Origin: an uncultured Clostridia bacterium
GTDB taxonomy: Bacteria; Bacillota; Clostridia; Christensenellales; Borkfalkiaceae
Direction: 5' to 3'
DNA length: 64,000 nt
Assembly (NCBI GenBank): GCA_947625555.1
Contig: CANQOT010000003.1
Coordinates: 52,719-116,718 of the forward strand
A program made the translations under genes and the position numbers. Below the pieces are notes generated by a model, which did no database searches, was not told the DNA's origin, and saw nothing but the letters and a program-made list of their open reading frames with translations. Below, one piece after another: positions 19,777-30,235 of this stretch (positions are counted from its first letter, which is position 1; each line of letters starts with the position of its first letter).

Positions 19777-22590
19777 TTACAGGATTTTCTTCAAAAATTG
19801 CCCTGTGTAGCTTGCGGAAACTTCGGCGATCTCTTCGGGGGAGCCCGTCGCCACGATCTCGCCGCCTCCGTCGCCCCCCTCGGGTCCGAGGTCGATGATG
19901 TAGTCGGCGATCTTGATGACGTCGAGGTTGTGTTCGATGACGATGACGGTGTTCCCGCTCTCGCGCAAATTCAATAAGATCTTCACGAGTTTATCGACGT
20001 CGTAGCTCGAAAGCCCCGTCGTGGGTTCGTCGAGGATATACACCGTCTTACCCGTCGAACGCTTGGAAAGTTCGGTCGCGAGCTTCACACGCTGTGCCTC
20101 GCCGCCCGAGAGCGTCGTCGAGCTCTGCCCGAGCTTGATATAGCCCAGCCCCACCTCGTTCAACGTCCCGATCTTATTGTAGATGGAGGGCTGGTTTTTG
20201 AAGAAGTCGCACGCCTCTTCCACCGTCATATCGAGGACGTCGGAGATGGACTTCCCCTTATATTTTACTTCGAGCGTCTCGCGGTTATAGCGCTTGCCGC
20301 CGCACACTTCGCAGGGAACGTACACGTCGGGCAAAAAGTGCATCTCGATCTTCATGATGCCGTCGCCCTGGCAGTTCTCGCACCTGCCGCCCGCGACGTT
20401 GAAGGAGAACCTGCCCGCCTTGAACCCCATCGTCTTGGCGTCCGTCGTCGCGGCGAAAAGTTCGCGGATGGCGGTGAACACGCCCGTGTACGTCGCGGGA
20501 TTGGAGCGCGGCGTGCGGCCGATGGGCGATTGGTCGATGGCGATGACCTTATCGAAATATTCGAGCCCCTCTGCCTCGCCGCTCTCCCCCATGGGGAGAC
20601 GCGCGCCGTTCAGGCTGTTGGCGAGAATGGGCAGTATGATCTCGTTGACGAGGGAGGATTTGCCCGACCCGCTCACCCCCGTGACGAGGGTGATGAGCCC
20701 CGCGGGAATGGCGACGTCGATGCCCTTCAAATTGTTTTGACGGCACCCGTGAACGCGAAGGAAGCGTCCGTCGGGCTTTTTGCGCGCGGCGGGAACGGCG
20801 ATCTTGCGCCTTCCCGCAAGATAGTCGCCCGTGATGGACGCGGGGCAGGCCATGATGTCCTCCACCGTGCCGCAGGCGACGACCTCGCCGCCGTGTATGC
20901 CCGCCTTGGGGCCGATATCCACGATATAGTCCGCGGAACGGATGGTCTCTTCGTCATGTTCGACGACGATGAGCGTATTGCCGAGGTCGCGCAGGCCCTT
21001 CAAAGAGGCGAGGAGCTTTTGGTTATCCCGCTGGTGGAGGCCGATGGAGGGCTCGTCGAGGATATACAAAACGCCCGAGAGCGCGCTCCCGATCTGCGTG
21101 GCGAGGCGGATGCGCTGGCTCTCCCCGCCCGAAAGGGTGACGGCGCTGCGCGAGAGAGTGAGATAATCGAGCCCCACCCCCGCAAGGAAGTTGAGGCGGG
21201 CGCGGATCTCCTTCAAGATGCCGTCCGCGATGGCGTGCTGCGTCTGGGTGAGCTGCAACGCTTCGAGGAAGGAGAGAAGGCCGCGTACGGGCATTTCGCA
21301 CACTTCGGCGATGTTCTTCCCCCCCACCGTGACGGCGAGGGCCTCCCTTTTGAGGCGTTTCCCCTTGCAATCGGGGCAGTCGGCGGTGCGCATGTAGCGC
21401 TCGATATCCCACTTCACCCCCTGCGAAGAGGTCTGCTCGTAGCGGCGCTGCAAGTTGTTGACAAAGCCCTCCCATGCCGATTTGTAGTGAGTGTGGAAGG
21501 TCTTGGTCCTGTACTCCATCTCGATCTTCTCGTCGCCGCTGCCGTACATGAGCAAATGATAGACGTCTGCAGGAAGGTCCTTGACGGGCACATCGAGAGA
21601 GAAATTGTAGTGGCGGGCGAGCGCGCCCAAATAGGCCTGCGTCACCGAGGAGGAATCGAGGTTCCAGCCGCTGATCTTGATGGCCCCCTCGCGGAGGGTC
21701 TTGGTGCGGTCGGGACAGATGAGCCCGTCGTCCACCTTCTGCGTGAAGCCGAGGCCCGAACAGGTGGGACATGCGCCCCAAACGGTGTTGAAGGAGAAGA
21801 GCCGCGGTTCGATCTCCTCGATGGAGATGCCGCAGTCGGGGCAGGCGTAGCGCGAGGAATAAAGGGTCTCCGTCCCATCGCAGTCGATAACTACGAGCCC
21901 GTCGGCGAGGCGGAGGGCAGTTTCGAGCGATTCGGTGAGCCGCTTCAACACCCCCTCTTTGACGACGAGGCGGTCGATGACGACGGAAATGTTGTGCTTG
22001 ATGTTCTTTTCGAGGGCGATCTCCTCTTGCAGGTCGTAGATGATGCCGTCGATCTTGACGCGGGCATAGCCGCTCTTGCGGTACCCCGAAAGTTCCTTCT
22101 TATATTCCCCCTTCTTGCCGCGGATGACGGGGGCAAGGATGTGGATCTTGCTGCCCGCGGGCATCTCCATGACGCGGTCGGCGATCTCGTCCACCGTCTG
22201 ACGGCGGATCTCCCTGCCGCAGTTGGGACAATGGGGCGTTCCCGCGCGCGCAAAGAGAAGGCGGAGGTAGTCGTAGATCTCCGTCACCGTGCCCACCGTG
22301 GAACGGGGGTTGTGGCTCGTCGTCTTTTGGTCGATGGAGATCGCGGGCGAAAGGCCGTCGATGTACTCGACGTCGGGTTTTTCCATCATGCCGAGGAATT
22401 GGCGGGCATAGGAAGAGAGGCTCTCCATATACCGCCGCTGGCCCTCCGCGAAGATGGTATCGAAGGCGAGCGTCGACTTCCCGCTGCCCGAAAGGCCCGT
22501 AAAGACGGTGAGAGAGTTGCGCGGGATCGTCACGTCGATATTTTTGAGGTTGTTCTCTTTTGCGCCCTTGACGTAGATGTGATCTTTCAT
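19777..22590 (-). CDS. uvrA: UvrABC excinuclease subunit A
   Basis: Damage-recognition ATPase of nucleotide excision repair. 937 aa, usual length. Two ABC modules: Walker [13 protein letters not shown] near the start and [12 protein letters not shown] in the second half, each with an ABC signature (LSGGE). Zinc modules CPNCGR, CPDCG/CPTCSG and [16 protein letters not shown] are present. Start at 22590 ([17 protein letters not shown]) matches the family; there is no clear Shine-Dalgarno. Lies in a minus-strand group uvrB-HAD-uvrA, so the damage sensor and its partner are near each other but separated by a phosphatase gene. Confidence 0.97.
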   Translation of the reverse strand: MKDHIYVKGAKENNLKNIDVTIPRNSLTVFTGLSGSGKSTLAFDTIFAEGQRRYMESLSSYARQFLGMMEKPDVEYIDGLSPAISIDQKTTSHNPRSTVGTVTEIYDYLRLLFARAGTPHCPNCGREIRRQTVDEIADRVMEMPAGSKIHILAPVIRGKKGEYKKELSGYRKSGYARVKIDGIIYDLQEEIALEKNIKHNISVVIDRLVVKEGVLKRLTESLETALRLADGLVVIDCDGTETLYSSRYACPDCGISIEEIEPRLFSFNTVWGACPTCSGLGFTQKVDDGLICPDRTKTLREGAIKISGWNLDSSSVTQAYLGALARHYNFSLDVPVKDLPADVYHLLMYGSGDEKIEMEYRTKTFHTHYKSAWEGFVNNLQRRYEQTSSQGVKWDIERYMRTADCPDCKGKRLKREALAVTVGGKNIAEVCEMPVRGLLSFLEALQLTQTQHAIADGILKEIRARLNFLAGVGLDYLTLSRSAVTLSGGESQRIRLATQIGSALSGVLYILDEPSIGLHQRDNQKLLASLKGLRDLGNTLIVVEHDEETIRSADYIVDIGPKAGIHGGEVVACGTVEDIMACPASITGDYLAGRRKIAVPAARKKPDGRFLRVHGCRQNNLKGIDVAIPAGLITLVTGVSGSGKSSLVNEIILPILANSLNGARLPMGESGEAEGLEYFDKVIAIDQSPIGRTPRSNPATYTGVFTAIRELFAATTDAKTMGFKAGRFSFNVAGGRCENCQGDGIMKIEMHFLPDVYVPCEVCGGKRYNRETLEVKYKGKSISDVLDMTVEEACDFFKNQPSIYNKIGTLNEVGLGYIKLGQSSTTLSGGEAQRVKLATELSKRSTGKTVYILDEPTTGLSSYDVDKLVKILLNLRESGNTVIVIEHNLDVIKIADYIIDLGPEGGDGGGEIVATGSPEEIAEVSASYTGQFLKKIL

Positions 22591-22648
22591 AATAATTGAT
22601 TGCGTTGCATTGCGGACATGGTATGGGGAGACGGGGCAAAGGGCGAGT

Positions 22649-23254
22649 TTATTCTGCGCGACCGAGCGTCTCGATGACGGAGATGATGTGGCGGACGGCG
22701 GCGTCGATCTGACGCCAATTCGCACCGCCGTAGCGGATCTCCTTGGCGCGGGGCAGGTTGCACCTGTTCACCGCGAGCACCGCTCGCACGCCATGGGCTT
22801 GCGCGTCGAGACAGGCCTCGATGCTGTCGTCCACGAGCACGGCGATGTCGTTTTCCGCACAATACTTGCCCTTCTCGCCGAACGCGACGTCGGCGACGAG
22901 CTCATCGTAGGGGATATGCCGCTTTTCCAGCCAATCGCGGGAGAGCTTCTCGGGGTTTTCGAACCAATTCTTCTTGCGGGCGGTGAGAATGACGACCTCA
23001 TTCCCGTCCTTTTGCCACCCTTCGAGGACTTCTTTCGCCCACTTCCTCGCCTCGGCGTCGGTGAACGCGGTGATGCCGCCCTCACGAATGAACCTCAAAA
23101 CATCCTCTTCCTTCCAATCGTACATCTCGATGAAGGCGCAGGAATTGGGGTCTACGAGCTTGAACGGGAGATTTTGGTGCTTGATGTACTCCCCCGCTCT
23201 TCCGGCGCGGTCGATGATGTTCAAGGTGTCGTCGATATCTACTGCTATCTTCAT
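22649..23254 (-). CDS. HAD-superfamily hydrolase, 5'(3')-deoxyribonucleotidase-like
   Basis: 201 aa. HAD motif I is DIDDT with nucleophile Asp6 and acid Asp8; motif II is LTARKKN; motif IV is VLVDDSIE. The cap is small and inserted after motif I. The layout resembles nucleotidase NT5C-like proteins, which dephosphorylate dNMPs, but the substrate is not proven. AAGGAAGG precedes the ATG. It sits between uvrB (32 nt upstream) and uvrA (58 nt downstream) on the same strand; a link with nucleotide turnover during repair is only a suggestion from position. Confidence 0.83.
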   Translation of the reverse strand: MKIAVDIDDTLNIIDRAGRAGEYIKHQNLPFKLVDPNSCAFIEMYDWKEEDVLRFIREGGITAFTDAEARKWAKEVLEGWQKDGNEVVILTARKKNWFENPEKLSRDWLEKRHIPYDELVADVAFGEKGKYCAENDIAVLVDDSIEACLDAQAHGVRAVLAVNRCNLPRAKEIRYGGANWRQIDAAVRHIISVIETLGRAE

Positions 23255-23286
23255 AAGTACTGACCTTCCTTACGTTTACCCTGTCG

Positions 23287-25248
23287 TTATTTGCGCAGAC
23301 GCTTCCGCAACTCGTTGATGGTCTCGCGGATCTCGATGGCGCGCTCGTAGTCGAGGGCGTTCGCGGCGATGCGCATGAGCGTTTTGAGCTTTTCGATCTC
23401 CTCGGGGATATCCTTTTGGGCGATCTCGGAGCCCCGCTTGATCTTGCCCGTGATGTTGAGGGTGGAGCGGACCTCTTTGATGATGGTTTTGGGAACGATG
23501 CCGTGCGCCTCGTTATAGGCCTGCTGTTTGGCGCGGCGGCGGTTGGTCTCGCCGATGGCCCGCTCCATGCTGCCCGTCATCTCGTCGGCATACATGATGA
23601 CCCTGCCCTCGGCGTTGCGCGCGGCGCGGCCGATGGTCTGTACGAGGGAGGTCTCGCTGCGCAAAAACCCCTCTTTATCCGCATCGAGAATGGCGACGAG
23701 CTTCACTTCGGGAAGGTCGAGCCCCTCGCGCAAGAGGTTGATGCCGCAGAGGACGTCGAACTCGCCCGACCTAAGGCCGTCGATGATCTCCACGCGCTCC
23801 AACGTATCGATATCCGAGTGCATGTAACGGACCTTGATGCCGTTCTCTTTCATGTAGTCGGTGAGGCTCTCCGCCATGCGCTTTGTGAGCGTCGTCACGA
23901 GCACGCGCCCCCCACCCATGACCGCGGTATGCACCTCGGAGAGAAGGTCGTCGATCTGCCCCTTCGTGGGCTTGACGGTGACGGGCGGGTCCAAGAGGCC
24001 CGTCGGGCGGATGAGCTGTTCGACGACCTGCCCCGCCTCGCCCAGTTCGTAGGGAGCGGGCGTCGCCGAGACGCAGATGAGCTGCGGGATACGCTCGTCG
24101 AACTCCTCAAAGGTGAGAGGCCTGTTGTCGTAGGCCGACTTCAAGCGGAACCCGTATTCGACGAGGTTTATTTTGCGCGCCCTGTCGCCGTTGTACATGG
24201 CGCGGATCTGCGGGATCGTCATGTGGCTCTCGTCGATAAAGACGAGGAAGTTCTCGGGGAAATAGTCGAGCAGGGTGAAGGAGGGCTCGCCCGGGTTGCG
24301 CCCGTCGAAGTAGCGCGAATAGTTCTCGATGCCCGAACAATAGCCGATCTCGCGCATCATTTCGAGGTCGTGCTCGGTGCGCTGGCGGAGGCGCTGCGCT
24401 TCGAGCAGCTTGCCCGCCTGTTCGAAGGCCTTCACCTCCCCCTCCATGTCCTCTTCGATCATGGCGAGGGCGCGTTCGAGCTTCTCGCTCCCCACCGCAT
24501 AGTGGGAGGCGGGGAAGATGACGGCGTGTTTGAGCTCGGAGACGATCTTGCCCGTCGTGACGTCCTCTTCGCAGATGCGGTCGATCTCGTCGCCGAAGAA
24601 CTCGACGCGGACGGCCACTTCGGAATTGGAGGCGGGGAAGATCTCGACGACGTCGCCGCGCACGCGGAAGGTGGAACGCTTGAAATCGATGTCGTTGCGG
24701 GCGTATTGGATATCGACGAGGCGGGAAAGCAGTTCCCCCCGCTCCATCGCCTGCCCGGGACGAAGCGAAATGCCGAGGCGGAAGAACTCTTCGGGCGCGC
24801 CGAGCCCATAGATGCACGAGACGGAAGAGACGACGATGACGTCGTCACGTTCGCCCAGAGAACAGGTCGCCGCGTTGCGGAGCTTATCGATCTCGTCATT
24901 TTTGGAAAGGTCCTTTTCGATATAGGTATCGGTGGACGGGATATAGCTCTCGGGCTGGTAGTAGTCGTAGTAGGAGACGAAGTATTCGACGCGGTTCTCG
25001 GGGAAGAAGGCGCGGAACTCGTTGCAGAGCTGGGCGGCGAGCGTCTTGTTGTGCGCGATGACGAGGGTGGGACGGCCGACGTTTTTGATAACGTTCGCCA
25101 TGGTGAACGTCTTGCCGCTGCCCGTGACGCCCACCAAAACCTGCGTGCGGATACCGTCGAGGACCCCCTCGGTGAGCTTTTGGATAGCCTCGGGCTGGTC
25201 GCCCGTCGGCTCAAACGGCGCATGAAGTTTGAAATCGAAGTGTTCCAT
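23287..25248 (-). CDS. uvrB: UvrABC excinuclease subunit B
   Basis: DNA-loading helicase-like subunit of excision repair. 653 aa with Walker A GVTGSGKT (40-47), the damage-verifying beta-hairpin [12 protein letters not shown], helicase motifs ([15 protein letters not shown]) and the C-terminal UVR motif of about 35 residues that contacts UvrC. Repeat R1 ends only 2 nt upstream of the ATG (GCGAAA-CT-ATG), so no Shine-Dalgarno is left; translation may be inefficient or use a different mechanism. Motifs are otherwise complete. Confidence 0.97.
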   Translation of the reverse strand: MEHFDFKLHAPFEPTGDQPEAIQKLTEGVLDGIRTQVLVGVTGSGKTFTMANVIKNVGRPTLVIAHNKTLAAQLCNEFRAFFPENRVEYFVSYYDYYQPESYIPSTDTYIEKDLSKNDEIDKLRNAATCSLGERDDVIVVSSVSCIYGLGAPEEFFRLGISLRPGQAMERGELLSRLVDIQYARNDIDFKRSTFRVRGDVVEIFPASNSEVAVRVEFFGDEIDRICEEDVTTGKIVSELKHAVIFPASHYAVGSEKLERALAMIEEDMEGEVKAFEQAGKLLEAQRLRQRTEHDLEMMREIGYCSGIENYSRYFDGRNPGEPSFTLLDYFPENFLVFIDESHMTIPQIRAMYNGDRARKINLVEYGFRLKSAYDNRPLTFEEFDERIPQLICVSATPAPYELGEAGQVVEQLIRPTGLLDPPVTVKPTKGQIDDLLSEVHTAVMGGGRVLVTTLTKRMAESLTDYMKENGIKVRYMHSDIDTLERVEIIDGLRSGEFDVLCGINLLREGLDLPEVKLVAILDADKEGFLRSETSLVQTIGRAARNAEGRVIMYADEMTGSMERAIGETNRRRAKQQAYNEAHGIVPKTIIKEVRSTLNITGKIKRGSEIAQKDIPEEIEKLKTLMRIAANALDYERAIEIRETINELRKRLRK

Positions 25249-25249
25249 A

Positions 25250-25580
25250 GTTTCGCAAATTTCTTTTTATCAGAAGCCCCCTGCGGGGCACAATAAGGGC
25301 AAAGAAATTTGCGAGGGGTTAAGTACCGACATCTCAAAGCCGCGTTGGCCGCTGTGCTTCTCTGTCCTCAAAGACATCAAGCGTGCGGTGGCTTGGCAAA
25401 TTGGGACGCCCACGGCGGAAGTCAATTCCGCCTAAGGCAAGTGATTGGGAACTTTTCGTCCTCTGCATCTCTCAGCCCTATCGGCCGCTGTGCTTTTCTG
25501 TCCTCAAAGACATCAAGCGTGCGGTGGCTTGGCAAATTGAGGCGCGCAGCGCAGAAGCGTGGTTCTGCTCGCGCAAGGAG
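25250..25580. repeat. R1 repeat, two tandem cores, directly upstream of uvrB
   Basis: Arm TTTCGCAAATTTCTTT...AAAGAAATTTGCGAGGGG (25250-25318) enclosing CCCCCTGCGGGGC; first core to about 25450 contains TTGGGACGCCCACGGCGGAA, second core to 25580 contains TTGAGGCGCGCAGCGCAGAA. Both core variants thus sit side by side. Confidence 0.8.
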
Positions 25581-25589
25581 TTGAGAAGC

Positions 25590-25690
25590 ACGCCCCACCC
25601 CCCTACCCCCCTCCCTCGGGAGGGGGCATGTCCGCGCCCTGCTCTCCCCCGGGGGCAGGACGCCTGCGGGGTCTGCAAACATATGTTTTA
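25590..25690. repeat. G/C-rich hairpin repeat
   Basis: CCACCCCCCTACCCCCCTCC with CCCTCGGGAGGG, then CTCCCCCGGGGG and GCAGGACGCCTGC hairpins. The CCCCACCCCCCTACCCCCCT unit recurs at about 44955, 47401 and 62381. With the preceding R1 copies this accounts for 25249-25725. Confidence 0.6.
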
Positions 25691-25725
25691 TTATAACAGA
25701 AACGCTCAACTCTTGTCAAGCGTTT

Positions 25726-26097
25726 TCAGGAGAGAATTGCTTTGAGAAGGAGACCGATGGCGGCCGATAGCAGACCGCACACCGCCGCAAAGAGAAGCCG
25801 CAAAATAAGATCGCGCTTGCGCTGGATATCCTGCCTGCGGAAGGCGAGCCCCGCCTCGCGCATGCGGATGCAATACGTTTTCTCCCCCTTGCGGTCGGAA
25901 TCGATGAGCTCAAAATACCCGTCTATTTCGAGAGAACGCAAGATCCGCTCCACCTTCTCCTCGTCGTATTTCCCCTTTTCGGGAAGAAGCCCGAGGATCT
26001 CGTACGGGGAGACGAGAAAGCGTTCCTTGCCCTGCGAGAGCGTAAAGACGGCGCCCATGACCGCGTTCTCCCTGCCCGATAGCTTATCACTTCTCAT
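25726..26097 (-). CDS. Small tail-anchored protein, possible winged helix (paralogue 1)
   Basis: 123 aa, not a family I can name. Residues 1-80 look helical with a winged-helix-like spacing (YDEEKVERILRSLEIDGYFELIDSD...KTYCIRM), then a basic segment RRQDIQRKRD and one C-terminal membrane segment LILRLLFAAVCGLLSAAIGLLLKAIL. The layout and several positions match the next gene upstream, so the two are tandem paralogues, one base apart. They probably form an operon with the membrane protein at 26510-27589. Confidence 0.75.
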   Translation of the reverse strand: MRSDKLSGRENAVMGAVFTLSQGKERFLVSPYEILGLLPEKGKYDEEKVERILRSLEIDGYFELIDSDRKGEKTYCIRMREAGLAFRRQDIQRKRDLILRLLFAAVCGLLSAAIGLLLKAILS

Positions 26098-26098
26098 A

Positions 26099-26458
26099 TC
26101 ACACCAATAACGATATCAGAAGGACGAGGAGACCCGAGAGCGCGCCGCCCGCAAAGGCGCCGAGCGCGGAAGAGAGAAAGATATCCCTCCGCTCCTTCCG
26201 CTCCGCCTGTTTTTCGCGGGCGGCCTGCATGCCGTACCCCCGCCCTGCGGCAAGGATGCGCACGCAATATTCCCCCGCTTCGGCATATTTGAGATCGATG
26301 AGCCGCCTCTCTTCGAGGCAGGACATCCGCCGCGCGACCTCCTCCGCATCCGCGTGGACGAGGCGCAGAATATCCTCTTGCTCTACGATCTTGAAGCCGC
26401 CGCCCTCGACGAGGGCGTTGAGCGCGGCAAGGAGTTCTCCCGAAAGTTCGTCCAACAT
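26099..26458 (-). CDS. Small tail-anchored protein, possible winged helix (paralogue 2)
   Basis: 119 aa, same layout as its neighbour: an N-terminal region that could be a winged helix (VEQEDILRLVHADAEEVARRMSCLEERRLIDLKY...EYCVRI), a charged KQAERKERRD segment, and a C-terminal membrane segment. The shared pattern is alternating helices, then a YCIR/YCVR strand, then a basic stretch before the membrane. The soluble part should face the cytoplasm. Function unknown. Confidence 0.75.
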   Translation of the reverse strand: MLDELSGELLAALNALVEGGGFKIVEQEDILRLVHADAEEVARRMSCLEERRLIDLKYAEAGEYCVRILAAGRGYGMQAAREKQAERKERRDIFLSSALGAFAGGALSGLLVLLISLLV

Positions 26459-26509
26459 ATCCTGCGGGCAGTATGGGCGGGGCGGGAAAAATTCATGCGC
26501 CGCGATCGG

Positions 26510-27589
26510 TTATGAGGGAAGGAGCCCCCTGATGGGATTTCCGAGGTAGATCGCCCGCGAGAAGGGCGACGAGGTGAACGCATCGGCGATGCCCCTCGCG
26601 TACTCTTCGATGGTCGAGATGAGGTTTTCCATGCCTTCGACGCCCGCCTGCGAGAGGGCGCTGCGCAGACCGCCTTCCGCCATCCACGAGACGAGGGCGT
26701 CGACGCCCAATGCGAGGACGAGCATGAGGGCGAGGAATATGATCGCCATGATACAGCCGCCGAAAATGCCGAGCGGACGGATATAGCGGAGCCTGCGGAA
26801 GAGCTTATGCAGCAAAAATCCCAGCAGGGCAAGCACGGTGAAGATGAGGATGAACCAAATGAGGATGGAGATGCCGTACCCGACGGCGATCGCGACGACG
26901 CGGTTGCCGCCGATGGCCCCCGCGAGCCCATCCCCCATGCCGCGGAGGGCGGGAACACCCACCGCGAGGAACACGGCGAGGACGAGCGAGCCGAGCGCGA
27001 ACACGCACATGAGAATGGTGAGGAGCCCCCTGCCGAACCCGACGCGGTACCCCGCGCTGACGGTGCACACGAGCACCGCGATGAGGAAGAAATCCAAGGC
27101 ATACCCCGAGATCGCCTTCCAAATGGCGGTCTCGAAGATGATGGACGAGAGGATATCCCGTGCGGGCGGAATGGCGTATGCGCAGACGGGAAGGGCAAAG
27201 CCCGCAATGGCGGCCACCGCGACGCCGAGCCCGAGCACCGCCGTAATGCCGCCCAAAACGCGGTTGCAGATCCTGAAAAACAGGGGGGCGGGACGGACGC
27301 GCACGAGCATGCGGTAGCGGATGAGCGCACCCGCGCCGAGGATGACCCCCGTCGTGACGAGGAATACCGCACCCAAGATCCAGAGCCGCATATCGTCCTT
27401 CACGGTCATGGGGATCTTTTCCACCCCCATCATGATGAAGAAGATGATGACGATCTGCCACGGCATCCAACCCATTTGGTTGAACTTGCGGAAAACGCCG
27501 TAGAGGACGAGTGCGACCGCGAATACGCACGCGGCCGCAATGACGATCCCCGTCGTCGCTTGGCTCGATATGAGAAGATCGGATAGCAT
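26510..27589 (-). CDS. Polytopic membrane protein, CvpA-like
   Basis: 359 aa with about 8-9 hydrophobic segments and a 60-residue C-terminal soluble tail. The stretch GYRVGFGRGLLTILMCVFALG and the following pattern resemble the CvpA family (colicin V production/cell-division-associated membrane proteins), but the match is by eye and weak. AAGGAGG stands right before the ATG at 27589. It is the first of three genes on the minus strand, followed by the two tail-anchored paralogues, and starts 31 nt after the stop of glnS, so it may be read through from glnS. Confidence 0.7.
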   Translation of the reverse strand: MLSDLLISSQATTGIVIAAACVFAVALVLYGVFRKFNQMGWMPWQIVIIFFIMMGVEKIPMTVKDDMRLWILGAVFLVTTGVILGAGALIRYRMLVRVRPAPLFFRICNRVLGGITAVLGLGVAVAAIAGFALPVCAYAIPPARDILSSIIFETAIWKAISGYALDFFLIAVLVCTVSAGYRVGFGRGLLTILMCVFALGSLVLAVFLAVGVPALRGMGDGLAGAIGGNRVVAIAVGYGISILIWFILIFTVLALLGFLLHKLFRRLRYIRPLGIFGGCIMAIIFLALMLVLALGVDALVSWMAEGGLRSALSQAGVEGMENLISTIEEYARGIADAFTSSPFSRAIYLGNPIRGLLPS

Positions 27590-27620
27590 CCTTGCCTCCT
27601 TTTCCCCCGTCGGGAAAGTC

Positions 27621-29246
27621 TTACTTGTTGAAATTGTCCTTCAAGGACACGATCTCGGAGAGGATGAGTTTGCCCCCCTCCTTACAGGTCTTGTAATAGC
27701 CCGTGCGCATGAGCTGGAAGGCGGTATTTTCCGCCGCCCCCGCGAGATAGGGCTCGGCTTTGACCCGGAAGATATGTTCGCTGTCTAAATTGATGCGTTC
27801 GGAAAAATCCTGCCCGCTGTAATCGGCGTCGCGGAGAAGATGATCGTATTTGCGCAGTTCGGCGTCCACGCAGCGCTCCGCGTTCACCCAATGGAGGACG
27901 CCCTTCGCCTTGATGCCGCTCGTATCCGAGCCGCTGCGGCTCTCGGGGAAGTAGGTGCACTTCACCTCGACGACTTCCCCCCGCTCGTCCGTCACGGCCT
28001 CGTCGGCGCGCACGATATAGGCGCTCTTCAAACGGGCGTAGCCGCCGATTTTAAGGCGGTGGTACTTGGGCGGCGGGTCGAGGGAGAAATCCGACTTCTC
28101 GATATACAGCGTCCTTCCGAAGGCGATCTTGCGCGTGCCGGCGTTCTCGTCGAGCTGGTTCACTTCGAAGTCCGTCTCCTCCTCCCCCTCATAGTTGGTG
28201 ATGGTGAGCTTCAAGGGTTCGACGACGGCCATGGCGCGGGGCGCACGGGCGTTGAGATAGTCGCGGACGACGGCCTCGAAGTAGCCGATCTCGCACTCGG
28301 AATTGGCCTTGGTGATGCCTGCGCGGGCACAGAAATCGAGGATGGCCTCGGCGGGAATGCCGCGGTTGCGAAGCCCCGCGAGCGTGGGCATTCTCGGATC
28401 GTCCCACCCGTGCACCGAGCCCTCCTCGACGAGCTTTTTGAGGTAGCGCTTGCTCATCACGAGGTTGGTGAGGTTGAGCCGCGCGAACTCGATCTGCCGC
28501 GGCTTGGGCGAGAAGCCCAGCGTCACGCCTACCCAATCGTAGAGCGGGCGGTGATCTTCAAATTCGAGGGTGCACAGGGAATGGGTCACCCCCTGCAAAT
28601 AGTCGCAGATGGGGTGGGCATAGTCGTACATGGGATAGATGCACCACTTATCCCCCGTGCGGTGATGGGTGGCGCGCAAGATGCGGTAGATGACGGGGTC
28701 GCGCAGGTTGATGTTGGGGGAGGTCATGTCGATCTTCGCCCGCAGGCACTTCTCGCCGTCGGCATACTTGCCCGCCCTCATCTCGCGGAAGAGTTTGAGG
28801 TTTTCCTCCGCCGTTCTGCCGCGGTAGGGGCTCTCGGTGCCCGGCTCGGTAAGCGTTCCCCGCGTCGCCTTGATCTCCTCGGGGGAGAGGTCGCACACGA
28901 ACGCCTTGCCCTCCATAATGAGCTTTTCCGCAAAGGCATAGATCTCGTCGAAGAAATCGGAGGCATAGACCTCTTTTGCCCAATGATAGCCCAGCCACTC
29001 GATGTCGCGGCGGATGGCGTCGACATACTCCGTCTTTTCCTTGGACGGATTGGTGTCGTCGAAGAACAGGTTGCACTTTCCGCCGTATTTCAATGCGGTG
29101 CCGAAGTTGACGAACATGCTCTTCGCGTGCCCGATGTGAAGATACCCGTTGGGTTCGGGAGGGAAGCGCGTCTGGACGGCGGTCACTTTGCCCGCCGCGA
29201 GATCTTCGTCGATGATCGCCTGAATGAAATTTTCCGCCTCCGCCAT
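27621..29246 (-). CDS. glnS: Glutaminyl-tRNA synthetase
   Basis: Class I synthetase charging tRNA-Gln. 541 aa. HIGH at 37-40 in PPEPNGYLHIGHAKS, the class I KMSKS variant VMSKRYLK, and the GlnRS-type catalytic insertion plus C-terminal beta-barrel anticodon domain. The PPEPNG(Y/F)LHIGH start and length identify GlnRS rather than GluRS. Many Bacillota instead make Gln-tRNA by the GatCAB route, so possession of GlnRS is worth noting but is known in clostridia. GGAGGG precedes the ATG. A TGTTATAAT promoter lies about 70 nt upstream, back to back with that of the PAP2 gene. Confidence 0.96.
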   Translation of the reverse strand: MAEAENFIQAIIDEDLAAGKVTAVQTRFPPEPNGYLHIGHAKSMFVNFGTALKYGGKCNLFFDDTNPSKEKTEYVDAIRRDIEWLGYHWAKEVYASDFFDEIYAFAEKLIMEGKAFVCDLSPEEIKATRGTLTEPGTESPYRGRTAEENLKLFREMRAGKYADGEKCLRAKIDMTSPNINLRDPVIYRILRATHHRTGDKWCIYPMYDYAHPICDYLQGVTHSLCTLEFEDHRPLYDWVGVTLGFSPKPRQIEFARLNLTNLVMSKRYLKKLVEEGSVHGWDDPRMPTLAGLRNRGIPAEAILDFCARAGITKANSECEIGYFEAVVRDYLNARAPRAMAVVEPLKLTITNYEGEEETDFEVNQLDENAGTRKIAFGRTLYIEKSDFSLDPPPKYHRLKIGGYARLKSAYIVRADEAVTDERGEVVEVKCTYFPESRSGSDTSGIKAKGVLHWVNAERCVDAELRKYDHLLRDADYSGQDFSERINLDSEHIFRVKAEPYLAGAAENTAFQLMRTGYYKTCKEGGKLILSEIVSLKDNFNK

Positions 29247-29314
29247 AGAGCCCTCCGCGCCCCTTTCCCGCGCGTTCCCGCGAAGAAGGGGGCAGTCAAT
29301 AATAATCCATGGTG

Positions 29315-29323
29315 ATTATAACA
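29315..29323 (-). promoter_or_regulatory. Extended -10 promoter of glnS
   Basis: Minus strand TG-T-TATAAT, with -10 at 29315-29320; no convincing -35. It mirrors the divergent promoter at 29372-29380. Confidence 0.6.
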
Positions 29324-29371
29324 TATTCTTTGCAAAAATGATAGTTTTTTCAGATGTTTTTTCGCAAAATG

Positions 29372-29380
29372 TGTTATAAT
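29372..29380 (+). promoter_or_regulatory. Extended -10 promoter of the PAP2 phosphatase gene
   Basis: TG-T-TATAAT (-10 at 29375-29380), without a good -35. The ATG follows after 6 nt, which again predicts a leaderless transcript. Confidence 0.6.
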
Positions 29381-29386
29381 TCGAGT

Positions 29387-30235
29387 ATGGACGTAGCGAT
29401 ACTGAAATTTTTTGAAAGCATCCGTTCTCCCGCGCTCACGGTGGTATTCGGGATCTTTTCCACCCTCGGCGAGGGCATGATCGTGGCGGGCGTCGTCATC
29501 CTCCTCTATTGGCTTTGGGGGAAGGCGGGCGAACAGCTCCTCTTTACCGCCGTCTCCTCGGCGGCCGTGAACAGCGTACTCAAAGCTGTCGTCGCGCGGC
29601 CGCGGCCCTACATGGCGGGCGTCGTGGAACGGCTCGACGTCGATACCCCCATCTTTTCAACGCGCAACCTCGGCGACTGCCTCTCCTTCCCCAGCGGACA
29701 TGCGCAGACCTCCTCCGCCGCCCTCGTCGGGGGCTCTCTGCGCCTCAAAAAGTGGTGGATGTGGCTCATCGCCGTGCCCCTCATTCTGCTCATCATCTGC
29801 TCGCGGCTCTACTTCGGCGTGCACTACCCCACCGACCTTTTGGCGGGGCTCGCCCTCGGCGTCGCCGTGGCCGTCTTTTGGGAGATCATCTTCCGCTATG
29901 CCTACCGTGCGCGGCACATCATTCTGCTCGTCTTGGCGGCCGTTGTCGTCTGCTTCGTGCCCTTCTTCCCCGATAAAGACCTCTTGATGACGGGAGGCCT
30001 CCTTGCGGGCGCAGCCGTCTTTTTGCCCCTCACTTCCCTCCTCAAATACGACCCGCCGAAGAAGTATTGGAAGCGGCTCATCCGCATTCCCGTCGGGGGG
30101 CTCGTCGCGGGCATGGTATACCTTGTTTTCGTCTTTCTGCCCGCCAACACGGGGCTGTACTTCTTGAAGTGGTTCCTGCTCGTCGGCGCCGCGACCCTCC
30201 TCGCAAACGCGCTGTTCAAGCTATTTAAGATTTAG
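29387..30235 (+). CDS. PAP2-superfamily membrane phosphatase
   Basis: 282 aa integral membrane phosphatase of the undecaprenyl-diphosphate/phosphatidate type. The three catalytic motifs are KAVVARPRP, PSGHAQ and SRLYFGVHYPTDL, with His in the second and third as the charge-relay and nucleophile. About 8 hydrophobic segments follow the pattern of BcrC/PgpB-like proteins, with extra segments at the C-terminus. Start at 29387 (MDVAILKFFE) is preferred because the promoter lies between it and the in-frame ATG upstream; there is no Shine-Dalgarno. Substrate not certain: lipid-carrier recycling is the likeliest role. Confidence 0.88.
   Translation: MDVAILKFFESIRSPALTVVFGIFSTLGEGMIVAGVVILLYWLWGKAGEQLLFTAVSSAAVNSVLKAVVARPRPYMAGVVERLDVDTPIFSTRNLGDCLSFPSGHAQTSSAALVGGSLRLKKWWMWLIAVPLILLIICSRLYFGVHYPTDLLAGLALGVAVAVFWEIIFRYAYRARHIILLVLAAVVVCFVPFFPDKDLLMTGGLLAGAAVFLPLTSLLKYDPPKKYWKRLIRIPVGGLVAGMVYLVFVFLPANTGLYFLKWFLLVGAATLLANALFKLFKI

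Noticed and set aside
20338..22599. Plus-strand ORF of 753 codons opposite uvrA
   Set aside because: Shadow of uvrA; no ribosome site, composition follows the third-position bias of uvrA.
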